The notes under the pieces are model-generated. The model ran no database searches. It was not told the origin of the DNA and saw only the letters and a list, made by a program, of their open reading frames with translations. Below, in pieces: positions 51,071 to 58,367 of a stretch of DNA of 58,367 nt. Source of the stretch: Desulfurococcales archaeon (GTDB taxonomy: Archaea > Thermoproteota > Thermoprotei_A > Sulfolobales > Fervidicoccaceae). The stretch covers positions 76,926 to 135,292 of the forward strand of contig JALWDA010000073.1 of NCBI GenBank assembly GCA_027014955.1, given 5' to 3'. Each line of letters opens with the position of its first letter. Within the stretch, counting starts at the first letter, position 1. A program made the translations under genes and the position numbers.

Positions 51071-52789
51071 ATGGGGTTCAAGATAGGATTAGTCATTATA
51101 ATATTAATCCTGATAGTAATAGCCGCCTATTTCTTCCTCTACGGCGGTGGGCAAGTACAGCCCCCAGTCCCGGGAGGCACGGAGGAGACACGCCAAACCA
51201 CACCAATGCAGACAACATCAACGCAAGCAGCTGAAAAAACCGAAGCCAAACCCACTACTACGCGTACACCCCAGCCAACCACGAGCACCCAGACCACTCA
51301 GGTCCAGGAAGAGGAACAAATAGAAACAGAGAGCCCAACCGGGACTCCACAGCAACAGGCAACCAATACTACTAGCAAGGAGGAAGCCGAGTCCACGCCC
51401 CTTGAATCCACGCCCCCTGTCAGCGAAACAACAACTAGCAAAGAAACCCCAAAGGAAACAACCACGGCAGAACCACAGGAGAGTGAAGTGCAGGAGCCTT
51501 GGAAAAGCCTCATTTTACCAAGTATAGAATACGCTACAGAGGCCATGGAGGATGGTTTTAGGATCTACTTCACGATAACTGGCAACGATAAGCCACCCAT
51601 AGCCACCTACTACAGGCTACCAACCCTTGCAAGCTGGAGCGAGATAACAGGTGGAGACACTGTCCCGGGCTTGGCTTTCCCTGGAAAAGGCCATCTGGTT
51701 ATGCCCATGTGGATGGACCTTTCCTTTCATGCATTTCACGACTTCGTTGGAGATACGGAAGCGTCCTTCTATGTAGCTTACTTTGGCACCGAGGGCATTA
51801 ATGATGCATTAATGAGGGACCCCGCTGGGACGAGCTGGTTTCTCTTGACGCCCAATAATTCCATAATACTCATACCATCTATGGAACTCATAGAAATACC
51901 CCCCGAGTACCGTGAGTCGGTTAATGAAGCAAGGCAGCCCGAGTGTGTTGATATGCTGGCAACCGTTGATGCTGAGCATCTGGGCCTATTTGATTCCGAG
52001 CTGGCAGAGGCTGTGCTCGCTTGGAAGGATAATAGGCTTACGATATTGCTCACGGATGAGTATCTGGGCTTTCCTATGGACTGTCTAGACACTCCTAACA
52101 TAACACTTACGAAGAGCCTCGAGTTCCCTGAGAAAATAGTGTGGGCAGGAGAGTACAGTAACCAGGAAATAGTGTGGGTCAAGACAGAGAACAGCCTGTA
52201 CGCAGTACCGATAATCTCCTATGTATTCCAGACAGGCTATAGAGTAATAAGCGCAGAAAGGATAGAACCCCACCTAATAGGGGAGGCCAGCTCATTCGCC
52301 GTTCTGCAGGAATCCATGAACCCGCCTCTAGTATTCCTGGTTAAGGATGGCAAGTTGAGCGTGGTGGAGGTCATCAACGAGTGGGAGGGCAACATAACAG
52401 TGAGGCCTGTTAACCTGGTTCTTGATGGTTATAACATGAGCGATACGATTGTAGATATATACATTAGAGAATCCGGCGAGATCTTGCTGGGCTTGCTGAT
52501 GGAGAACAATGATTTTGACATATATACAATTGACGATATTGAATGGCAGGACGAGGACACGGTAGTGCTCCATCTAGGAAATGAAGAACTGTACACAATA
52601 GAGCCTGGCCTGGAGGTAACTGGATTCTCTATGTATATTCGATATGATGACGATGACCTAAGGAAGCTTATAATCGATGAGGGAGGAATGGACCTAGGTA
52701 CTGACATAAAAGTGATAAGCATAGTGGCCTTGGACACCAATGACAACACCGTTATCGGGGTCCTTGACTTCGAATCCTACACGGAGTAG
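51071..52789 (+). CDS. Membrane-anchored surface protein with Thr/Pro/Glu-rich stalk
   Basis: A 572-residue protein: an N-terminal membrane anchor (IGLVIIILILIVIAAYFFLY, about 5-25), a stalk of about 115 residues rich in Thr, Glu, Gln and Pro (TTSTQTTQVQEEEQIETESP and similar), probably O-glycosylated, and a C-terminal domain of about 420 residues that I do not recognise. The latter has repeated beta-propeller-like strands such as IVWAGEYSNQEIVWVKTENSLYAVPI and PPLVFLVKDGKLSVVEVINEW. The ATG has GGCGAGGTG upstream. It directly follows the structured RNA segment and precedes another membrane protein of the same orientation. Confidence 0.65.
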   Translation: MGFKIGLVIIILILIVIAAYFFLYGGGQVQPPVPGGTEETRQTTPMQTTSTQAAEKTEAKPTTTRTPQPTTSTQTTQVQEEEQIETESPTGTPQQQATNTTSKEEAESTPLESTPPVSETTTSKETPKETTTAEPQESEVQEPWKSLILPSIEYATEAMEDGFRIYFTITGNDKPPIATYYRLPTLASWSEITGGDTVPGLAFPGKGHLVMPMWMDLSFHAFHDFVGDTEASFYVAYFGTEGINDALMRDPAGTSWFLLTPNNSIILIPSMELIEIPPEYRESVNEARQPECVDMLATVDAEHLGLFDSELAEAVLAWKDNRLTILLTDEYLGFPMDCLDTPNITLTKSLEFPEKIVWAGEYSNQEIVWVKTENSLYAVPIISYVFQTGYRVISAERIEPHLIGEASSFAVLQESMNPPLVFLVKDGKLSVVEVINEWEGNITVRPVNLVLDGYNMSDTIVDIYIRESGEILLGLLMENNDFDIYTIDDIEWQDEDTVVLHLGNEELYTIEPGLEVTGFSMYIRYDDDDLRKLIIDEGGMDLGTDIKVISIVALDTNDNTVIGVLDFESYTE

Positions 52790-52978
52790 TGTGTCCATAA
52801 GGTTTTTTTCACTAATCCCTCTACATACAGAGGCCCTCTAGCATCTTATAACGTCGGACCTTAAGATAATACACTAACACAATAAATCTAATATAAGAGG
52901 CAGCTTATCTAGGACCCCACTAAAGATGAGCCACCCTCTACCCGGGTCCTCCAGCTCTTCCAGCTGGTGGTGGCGCCT

Positions 52979-54439
52979 TTGCCCACTTCCACCTTTTCGG
53001 TGCCGTATAGGAGGATAGCATTCGCCTCGGCCCTCATGATTGTAGCATATGTTCTAACACTATATAGTAGCAGGCGGATTGACGGAGACGACCTCTACTA
53101 CCTGAATGCAGTGGCATCTCTGATAACCTCCATAGTAGCCTGGAATGCTACCAGTTCTCTGAGAACCCTGGGGGGCCAGAGTAGAACACTAGAGACTGTG
53201 ACCCAGCGTGTCCTGGGTGCAATTTTATTCCCACCCATTACAGTTCTGGTCTCGCTCCTGCTGGTCCTCAGCTTCTTGAACCCCTATCTCCTGACCAGGG
53301 ATGTCGTCTGGATGCACCTGGTCCTAGTATCGCTCCAGGCCCTTTACCACTCCACCCTCCTTTCCCTTCTCCTGACTCGCCTAGAGACTGGTAAGTGGGG
53401 TCTTAGAGTGGTTGCTTTGGCCTTCTTTGTTGTATATCCACTCCTAGTGGTCCTAGGACAGTTCGGGATGGAGGAGAGCCAGGGTAGAGACATTGTCTTG
53501 TCAAGGGTCCCCCTGATATTACCCTACCCAGCCCTGGTTTTCTCCCCTGACCTAGGCTCGCCTGCGCGTCAGGAAGATTACAGTGTCCTAACCTTTGCCG
53601 TATCCCTGCTCTACATGTTAATATCATCCTCACTAGGACTGGTACTACTCAAGCCAAGAAGAGGCAGAATTAAAACCCCTCCCAAACCAAGCCGGGGATA
53701 CAATGGGGCGATAACCCTGATGGCAACGCTGGCTCTGGTCGCCTCCCTTACAGCAGTGGGCATATACATGCATGCCCACACAATGGGTAAAACCTACGCC
53801 TCTCACCCCCCGGCCCTTATAGTAGCAGGCGAAGCCCCCGAGGGGCTCTACACTATAGGCCTTGTAAAAGTTACAAGCCAGGTGGACCAGAGCAGGTATC
53901 CCCTCCTTCTCGATCCCAACAACTACACTCTACAGTTGAGCTGGTCCCCCGGGGAAATACCCACAGGAAACCAAGGTTTCCCCACAAGTAACTGCAAAGC
54001 CTACAGGGTAGAAGAGGACCACTGGCAGAACCTTGCCACAATCCTAAGCAACGTCACAGAAGACGGACACTCCCAAGTCTACATGGTGCCCCCGTCCCTT
54101 ATAGAAAGCCTGCTAAACACACTGGAAACCAGCGGGTCCGAGGAGCTGGCATGCGACACGGTAATAGGGAGCATGGAGGGTGGTAGAAGCAAGTATATCG
54201 TATGGGTAGCTAAAGCCCCCGTGGAAAACATGAATCATAAACAAACATCAAATGAAGGAACAGGCAGTGTAATGGACGGTGCAAACCATGGCAAAATAGA
54301 GTGGCATATCGTCACTCGCTACACCGGCATGGTTATAGTAACCAAGATGATGCCTCCCAGCACCCTGCCGCCCGTTTCCCACCCATTCCTGGCACTCCTG
54401 GCGGCTATTATACTTGGTAAAAAATTGAGAAAACAATAA
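52979..54439 (+). CDS. Polytopic membrane protein with external domain, function unknown
   Basis: About 486 residues. Hydrophobic segments near IAFASALMIVAYVLTLY, LNAVASLITSIVAW, ILFPPITVLVSLLLVLSFLN, MHLVLVSLQALYHSTLLSLLL, VVALAFFVVYPLLVVLG, VLTFAVSLLYMLISSSLGLVLL and ITLMATLALVASLTAVGIY make about seven helices. An external region of about 200 residues with N-glycosylation-type NxT/S sites and two Cys follows, and a last helix HPFLALLAAIILGKKLRKQ. The layout resembles an ABC-2 permease with an added sensor domain, but I see no family signature. TTG 52979 has GGTGGTGG upstream. Likely linked with the preceding surface protein. Confidence 0.55.
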   Translation: MPTSTFSVPYRRIAFASALMIVAYVLTLYSSRRIDGDDLYYLNAVASLITSIVAWNATSSLRTLGGQSRTLETVTQRVLGAILFPPITVLVSLLLVLSFLNPYLLTRDVVWMHLVLVSLQALYHSTLLSLLLTRLETGKWGLRVVALAFFVVYPLLVVLGQFGMEESQGRDIVLSRVPLILPYPALVFSPDLGSPARQEDYSVLTFAVSLLYMLISSSLGLVLLKPRRGRIKTPPKPSRGYNGAITLMATLALVASLTAVGIYMHAHTMGKTYASHPPALIVAGEAPEGLYTIGLVKVTSQVDQSRYPLLLDPNNYTLQLSWSPGEIPTGNQGFPTSNCKAYRVEEDHWQNLATILSNVTEDGHSQVYMVPPSLIESLLNTLETSGSEELACDTVIGSMEGGRSKYIVWVAKAPVENMNHKQTSNEGTGSVMDGANHGKIEWHIVTRYTGMVIVTKMMPPSTLPPVSHPFLALLAAIILGKKLRKQ

Positions 54440-54593
54440 TGCCTCAAAGCACCGCTGCCGCTGAAGTAGAACACATGCGGGGCTCGGCTTAAAATGAGCA
54501 TGCATGACTAGATGTTATCCAGAGTAATAGAAAGACTGGAACACTATCTTGAAGGAATACCCTATTGACATAATGCAGCCTTAAGGGTCTTCC

Positions 54594-55043
54594 TTATTCT
54601 AGTAGCTTTATCACATTATCAGGAGTATAAACAGTGCCTTCTACCTCATAGCCACGTCTTCTTAAGAAATCTATAAGGCTCAAGTCCATAGTAAGGAAGG
54701 GAATGCCCTCTACGCGAGCGGTTGCGTAGTGAAGGGCATCAATGTAATCACCATGTCCATCCCTGTATATTATCATTGCCCGGATAAGGGCCTCAGGGCT
54801 AGGGCTGATGAGATGGTAAGATCTGCGTATAGCTCTGAGGCCTAGCTCAACACGGCTGAGCCTGTCCTCTGGAACCAGTTTAAGAACTTTCCACAGTGCT
54901 TCAAGGAGTCCTACCTCTAGGTAGTTGATCTCAAACCTGTGGAATAGACTGATGGCACTGAGGGCATTCTCCTCGACATCTATTCCTAGTGCTGGGAGGA
55001 GAAAAGTGGTGTCAACAAGTAGGCGTGGCTTACTTCTCCCCAA
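54594..55043 (-). CDS. PIN-domain toxin
   Basis: About 149 residues: PRLLVDTTFLLPALGIDVEENAL (first Asp), YLEVGLLEALWKVLKLV (Glu), GDYIDALHYATARVEGIPFLTMDLSLIDFLRRRGYEVEG (Asp pair). Pairs with the AbrB antitoxin upstream. The frame opens at 55079, but TTG 55043 with AAGGT upstream overlaps the antitoxin end by only 14 bases and is the more likely start. Confidence 0.85.
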   Translation of the reverse strand: MGRSKPRLLVDTTFLLPALGIDVEENALSAISLFHRFEINYLEVGLLEALWKVLKLVPEDRLSRVELGLRAIRRSYHLISPSPEALIRAMIIYRDGHGDYIDALHYATARVEGIPFLTMDLSLIDFLRRRGYEVEGTVYTPDNVIKLLE

Positions 55044-55293
55044 TATACCTTTTCTGATGTTCAATACTTTCCGCCTCAAGCTCCTCTAGGCTGACCCGCA
55101 CAATCTTCTCACCCTGAAGAGAAAGCTCAACCGCATCGGGGACCTTTTCGAGAACAATCCTTCCTTCCTCAATCCTCAACTCCAGCCTACTGCCCTCCCT
55201 TATACCAAGCATATCAGCAACAGCCTTTGGGATAACCAGGGTCCTCCTCTTACCAACACGGACCTCTAGAGTATGACTCACTCTACCACCCAT
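55030..55293 (-). CDS. AbrB/SpoVT-type antitoxin
   Basis: An 87-residue protein: LEVRVGKRRTLVIPKAVADMLGIREGSRLELRIEEGRIVLEKV is the AbrB swapped-hairpin domain; the charged tail VSLEELEAESIEHQKRYIGEK would fold on the toxin. Coupled to the PIN gene by overlap. Confidence 0.87.
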   Translation of the reverse strand: MGGRVSHTLEVRVGKRRTLVIPKAVADMLGIREGSRLELRIEEGRIVLEKVPDAVELSLQGEKIVRVSLEELEAESIEHQKRYIGEK

Positions 55294-55544
55294 CAGAAAA
55301 ATCTTGAATTGCAGAAAAATAAAAAACTAACTGAAAAAATAATACTATTCAGATTGATTCCCGCGAGGGTGACTTACAAGATCGAGATAATAGTGCTAAG
55401 CTAGTCAAGGCATCTTAGGTTCTATAATAATATTCTATATAATAATATATATTAATAATAAAGTGTTCCTAATACCGGCCCAATAGCCTTGTTGTACCTT
55501 GGCCTTTCTTCTTCTTATCACGATATATTGATAGTCAATGCCCA

Positions 55545-55935
55545 GTGCTAGATTCTAGCGCCGTAATAACTCTTACAGAGATAAACATGGAGAGCATCAT
55601 TGGAAGGGTTTAACATGGAGATAATTGTGTAACAAGCGGTCTACGAGGAAGTCGTAGTCAAGGGCCAGGTCAGACTTGGCTCAAAGGAACTGGGAGACCT
55701 CGCACGCCGGGACAAAGTGAAGGTCTTGAAGTCTCGGCATACAGAGTTAGTCAAGGGTCCTCCACGACCCACTAAGCATGGGCGAGTCGGTAAGCAATAG
55801 CGCTAGCGGTTAAACGCAACTACAAGGTAGTCCTAGACGACAGGATTGCACGGCTTAAAGCAAAATCCATGGGGCTAGCGGTTAAGGGTACAATAGGTCT
55901 CTTGAAGCTAACCTATGATAAAGGCAGCATCTGAT
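55545..55935 (+). pseudogene. Dead DUF3368 PIN toxin gene
   Basis: Starts at GTG 55545 as VLDSSAVITLTEINMESIIGRV, needs a one-base shift near 55611 to continue NMEIIV, meets a stop codon TAA at 55630-55632, then reads QAVYEEVVVKGQVRLGSKELG. A second shift near 55793 leads into IALAVKRNYKVVLDDRIARL, KAKSMGLAVKGTIGLLKLTY and a stop at 55933-55935. The order is that of DUF3368 toxins such as the intact one at 29487-29942. No UPF0175 partner is visible. The 250 bases before it are very A/T-rich and gene-free. Confidence 0.75.
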
Positions 55936-56060
55936 AGAACATGTTAATCAGCCTGAGTTCCCAGTCCGTTAAGAATGCGATATACGGGATGGCTTACTGT
56001 GAACATGGAGAGATAAAGCTTAGAGGCCTCTGGGCAGCATTATAGTATTGGGGATAAACG
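55924..56060 (+). repeat. Duplicated upstream block, copy A
   Basis: Begins with the last codons of the dead PIN gene (GCAGCATCTGATAGAA) and runs to the antitoxin start. It aligns with 57948-58089; 60 bases (55968-56027) are identical to 57997-58056. It contains a small ATG frame (55941-56045, 34 codons) whose reading is conserved in copy B although B lacks the ATG. Confidence 0.7.
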
Positions 56061-56282
56061 TTGTCAAAAGTCATCAGAGTCAAATACGAGAAAGGCGTGC
56101 TGAAGCCCCTAGAACCCTTAGTACTGAGGGAGGGGGAGGAAGTGGAGGTCGTTATCAAGCACAGGATGTTCGAGGAGAAGGATTATCGGGAGCTAGTGGA
56201 CTACCTTGCAAGTCTTCCCAAGGGTAAGGTAGAACTACTTGATCTAGTGGAGGAGCTGTATCTTGAGGAGGCTCTTCGTTGA
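56061..56282 (+). CDS. DUF104 antitoxin
   Basis: A 73-residue protein with the DUF104 N-terminus SKVIRVKYEKGVLKPLEPL and LREGEEVEVVIKHR, followed by an acidic toxin-binding tail. TTG start at 56061; a TTATAG-like box about 20 bases upstream suggests a nearly leaderless transcript. Overlaps the PIN gene by 20 bases. Close relative of the antitoxin at 58090. Confidence 0.86.
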   Translation: MSKVIRVKYEKGVLKPLEPLVLREGEEVEVVIKHRMFEEKDYRELVDYLASLPKGKVELLDLVEELYLEEALR

Positions 56283-56706
56283 TGCCAATATATTCATCCG
56301 CATAATATTCAACAAAGAACACGGTCTCCTTGAACACCTAGTAGGAACAGAGCCTTACACCTCTACCCACGTCCTGGAAGAGGCGGCATACAAGCTCATA
56401 GCCCTCTCCATAATCGAATCACAGGGACCCGTGAGCGCCTACAAGGTGAGGAAGCTATTCGAGAAGGGAGCCGCGGAAGAGACCATTAGAGCTAGACTGG
56501 TTGCACTCGATAGGATAGCTGGGAAGCTAAATGTAATCCCACCAACATACAGTGACTTCAAAGAAAGCGAGAAAATAGCATTGGAGCACAAGCTGTTGCC
56601 AAGCGACGCCCTAATCGTGGCAATCATGAGGAGAGAGGAGATAAAAGAAATACTAACACTAGACAGCGATTTCGAAAGGGTACCCTGGCTAAGGATTATA
56701 CCCTAG
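56263..56706 (+). CDS. PIN-domain toxin
   Basis: A 147-residue PIN protein: RRLFVDANIFIRIIFNKEHG (first Asp), TSTHVLEEAAYKLIAL (Glu), HKLLPSDALIVAIMRREEIKEILTLDSDFERVPWLRIIP (Asp cluster). Coupled to the DUF104 antitoxin by overlap. TTG start. Confidence 0.88.
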   Translation: MRRLFVDANIFIRIIFNKEHGLLEHLVGTEPYTSTHVLEEAAYKLIALSIIESQGPVSAYKVRKLFEKGAAEETIRARLVALDRIAGKLNVIPPTYSDFKESEKIALEHKLLPSDALIVAIMRREEIKEILTLDSDFERVPWLRIIP

Positions 56707-56866
56707 CCCTTTACACACTTACATTAGCTGAATAGCGATTCACGATCTCAATTTACGTAATCAGGACTGAAAAGGCCCCAGCCGAGTCTCGCTGCTTCGC
56801 CATAGTACTCCTACTGGGCTGGCTGGGGGTAAGGGTTTTCACTCTAAACGTTAATTATAACTTGGC

Positions 56867-57784
56867 ATGACCCTTTTACTCGCTGGAGAGGGTCATCTAA
56901 GCGGGGTGCACCTCTTGGGGGACCCCTATAAGCCCGTGGATCTTGCGGAGTTCTACAAATTCTTCAGGTGGTATAGTAGGCCCGATGACCCGGAGGCCCG
57001 CGCTAGGTTTGATGCGATAAAGGGGTTCATGAAGGGCCTCATATCTCGTGGCATACTTGATGAGGCCATCGGGTCCGGCAAGGCTAGGGTTCTCGATGTG
57101 ATGGGGGCGTCTGGGATAGCTGGCATAGCCCTAGCATGGGCCCTTAACTCGAGTGGTGTCGAAGCCGAGGTTATGGTCACCGACTTGAGGGACGGGGAGC
57201 TGGGAATGGCTGATGAGTGGCTTAGGATGGCCAGGCTCGAGAACTCAGTCAGGCTCGAGACCCTCAGGGCTAATGCCACCAGGCTTCCAGAAGCCCTAGG
57301 GGGGAGGGAGTTCGATATCGTAGTCCTCTGGGGCAGTAGCCTACCACATCTGGACGTCTACGACCTCCACTTGTTCATGGCGGGGGCTAGAGAGCTTCAG
57401 CCGAGACACGGCGTGATATTGATGGAGCAGTTCAGCTTACTACCGAGGATCCTTGTGTATAACATGTTCAAGCACATATTGGTCGAAGGCGACGCCCTGA
57501 CTTTGTTCAGGGAGTACGATGACTCCCGAGGAGTCCAAAGGCGCCTGGTCTACGCGCTCCCGGAGCTAAGGTACATGGGTATTATAGAGGCCAGGTTATG
57601 GGAGACAAGCCAGGTCATGGCCACCGCCTGGATTTACTATAGGAGATTGGAGACCCTGGACTACACTGAAGGCAAAAGGTCATCCAAAGTCATAGTAGCC
57701 CGCAACCCGAGAGGCCAAGCACCAAGCTGGAAAGAATTATTCGAGACTCATCCACTAAGAAATGCGGGAAGGGTCCCCCGCTAG
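56867..57784 (+). CDS. SAM-dependent methyltransferase-like protein
   Basis: A 305-residue protein with a class I methyltransferase fold: motif I VLDVMGASGIAGIALA, motif II VMVTDLRDGELGMADEWL, an acidic-to-aromatic region RLETLRANATRLPEALGGREFDIVVLWGSSLPHLD and a following helix/strand GVILMEQFSLLPR. The Gly-rich loop GASGIAG is slightly unusual. The substrate is not evident. An 8-bp inverted repeat CCCCAGCC/GGCTGGGG (56776-56783/56821-56828) lies upstream, followed by an A/T-rich TTAATTATAA just before the ATG. Confidence 0.75.
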   Translation: MTLLLAGEGHLSGVHLLGDPYKPVDLAEFYKFFRWYSRPDDPEARARFDAIKGFMKGLISRGILDEAIGSGKARVLDVMGASGIAGIALAWALNSSGVEAEVMVTDLRDGELGMADEWLRMARLENSVRLETLRANATRLPEALGGREFDIVVLWGSSLPHLDVYDLHLFMAGARELQPRHGVILMEQFSLLPRILVYNMFKHILVEGDALTLFREYDDSRGVQRRLVYALPELRYMGIIEARLWETSQVMATAWIYYRRLETLDYTEGKRSSKVIVARNPRGQAPSWKELFETHPLRNAGRVPR

Positions 57785-57858
57785 AGGTTCGACCCTTAAA
57801 GCCGAGAAAAAAGAATACCGGAGGATACAGCCTATATTAATAAGTATGGAAAGATATA

Positions 57859-57907
57859 TGGCGGGCCCTCCGGATTTTAAACCCAGCACCCCGGCTCTGG
57901 AGACCTG
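57859..57907 (-). pseudogene. Degenerate tRNA 3' half, tRNA-Trp(CCA)-like
   Basis: On the minus strand: half an anticodon arm with loop CTCCAGA (anticodon CCA), a 4-base variable region, a T-arm CTGGG TTTAAAA TCCGG (five pairs including wobbles), the acceptor strand AGGGCCC, G and CCA, all at tRNA spacing. The 5' half is absent and the T-loop has lost its usual C. It is probably a scar of an element that integrated into a tRNA-Trp gene. Confidence 0.6.
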
Positions 57908-57947
57908 CGCTATAGAAAACTAATGTTGCTCAAGTTCGTGAAGAGAC

Positions 57948-58089
57948 GCAGCATCTGATAGAATAGAACTAATAATCATCTCTGAGTTACCGGTCTGTTA
58001 AGAATGCGATATACGGGATGGCTTACTGTGAACATGGAGAGATAAAGCTTAGAGGCTTCGGAGCACTGTTATACTAATGGGGATAAACA
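57948..58089 (+). repeat. Duplicated upstream block, copy B
   Basis: Second copy of the block at 55924-56060, with 60 identical bases (57997-58056). It again ends at the TTG of a DUF104 antitoxin gene and again starts with the end of the dead PIN gene. Confidence 0.7.
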
Positions 58090-58293
58090 TTGTCTAAGGT
58101 GATAAGGGTCAGGTATGAGAAGGGCGTGCTTAAACCCTTGGAGCCTCTAGAGTTTAGGGAGGGAGAGGAGGTACTTGTCAAGGTTATAGCGGTTGAGGAG
58201 AGGAGGAAGCTCCTAAGGAGGAACCGGGGAGCTCTAGGCCCTGCTCCCAAGGAGCTTCTCGATAGGTTCATGTTGGAGGCTGAGGAGCAGTAA
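58090..58293 (+). CDS. DUF104 antitoxin
   Basis: A 67-residue protein starting SKVIRVRYEKGVLKPLEPL, nearly identical over the first 19 residues to the antitoxin at 56061, then diverging (VEERRKLLRRNRG). TTG start. The next toxin gene overlaps its stop by one base. Confidence 0.86.
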   Translation: MSKVIRVRYEKGVLKPLEPLEFREGEEVLVKVIAVEERRKLLRRNRGALGPAPKELLDRFMLEAEEQ

Positions 58294-58367
58294 TGCTATT
58301 CCTAGATACCAACGCTATAATCTATTATCTCCACGATGTTAAACACTACTCTCAAGTAGTAGAGGAC
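58293..58367 (+). CDS. PIN-domain toxin, N-terminal part (window edge)
   Basis: ATG at 58293 overlaps the antitoxin TAA. The visible 25 codons LFLDTNAIIYYLHDVKHYS contain the first PIN Asp (LDTN). The gene continues past the window end. Confidence 0.8.
   Translation, partial: MLFLDTNAIIYYLHDVKHYSQVVED

Noticed and set aside
55420-55475. Nearly pure A/T run of about 50 bases as a replication origin or unwinding element
   Set aside because: No origin-recognition boxes and no Cdc6/Orc gene nearby; it is more likely decayed DNA of the accessory region.
1-58367. CRISPR arrays or cas genes
   Set aside because: No regularly spaced short repeats and no Cas-like proteins were seen; repeats present are tRNA halves and one duplicated block.

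Overview
The window reads as the chromosome of a hyperthermophilic crenarchaeon (Thermoproteota). Evidence from the sequence: many TTG and GTG starts with GGTG-type ribosome binding sites, heavy ATA and AGG codon use, archaeal TATA boxes, a tRNA whose intron has an archaeal bulge-helix-bulge motif, dense VapBC toxin-antitoxin genes and archaea-type family members (UPF0282, COG1361, EcfAT-BioY, DUF35). Placement near Desulfurococcales/Acidilobales is inference; no rRNA gene is present.

Region 1 (1-15.8 kb) is a fatty-acid oxidation and TCA block: an AidB-like acyl-CoA dehydrogenase (cut by the window edge), a zinc-type reductase resembling acryloyl-CoA reductases, class II fumarase, thiolase, SCP2 protein, SCP-x type thiolase plus DUF35 partner, acyl-CoA dehydrogenase, a fused 3-hydroxyacyl-CoA dehydrogenase/enoyl-CoA hydratase, a membrane Fe-S protein with the architecture of ETF:quinone oxidoreductases (EMO/EtfD), a LUD-domain Fe-S protein and succinyl-CoA synthetase. 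Region 2 (15.9-28 kb) holds a biotin ECF transporter operon (bioY, fused EcfA, ecfT, UPF0282 hydrolase), two tandem pilin-like secreted proteins, an MFS transporter and a MacB-like ABC operon built around a giant nine-repeat surface protein.

Region 3 (28.1-33.2 kb) is an integration hot spot. A tRNA-Thr(UGU) with a 32-nt intron in its D-arm is followed by two further copies of its 3' half, delimiting two small decayed elements that carry toxin-antitoxin pairs, dead genes and an unrecognised membrane-anchored protein. Region 4 (33.4-49.7 kb) returns to core metabolism: CBS protein, GH114-like secreted protein, NifX-like protein, tRNA-Asn, S9 peptidase, thioesterase, aconitase, acyl-CoA synthetase, EtfB/EtfA, an isocitrate/isopropylmalate-type dehydrogenase and a methylcitrate-cycle operon prpD-prpB-prpC. 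With region 1 this gives a nearly complete route from fatty acid to acyl-CoA, beta-oxidation, acetyl-CoA and propionyl-CoA, then TCA and methylcitrate cycles, with electrons passing through ETF to a membrane quinone reductase.

Region 5 (49.7-58.4 kb) is accessory: four toxin-antitoxin pairs, a PIN pseudogene, a duplicated 60-bp block upstream of two related TA loci, a degenerate tRNA-Trp-like 3' half, a methyltransferase and two linked surface/membrane genes. The most unusual signal is a 134-nt highly self-complementary segment (50908-51041) that begins about 26 nt after a strong TATA box and ends 29 nt before a surface-protein gene. It is a candidate undescribed structured RNA or structured 5' leader.
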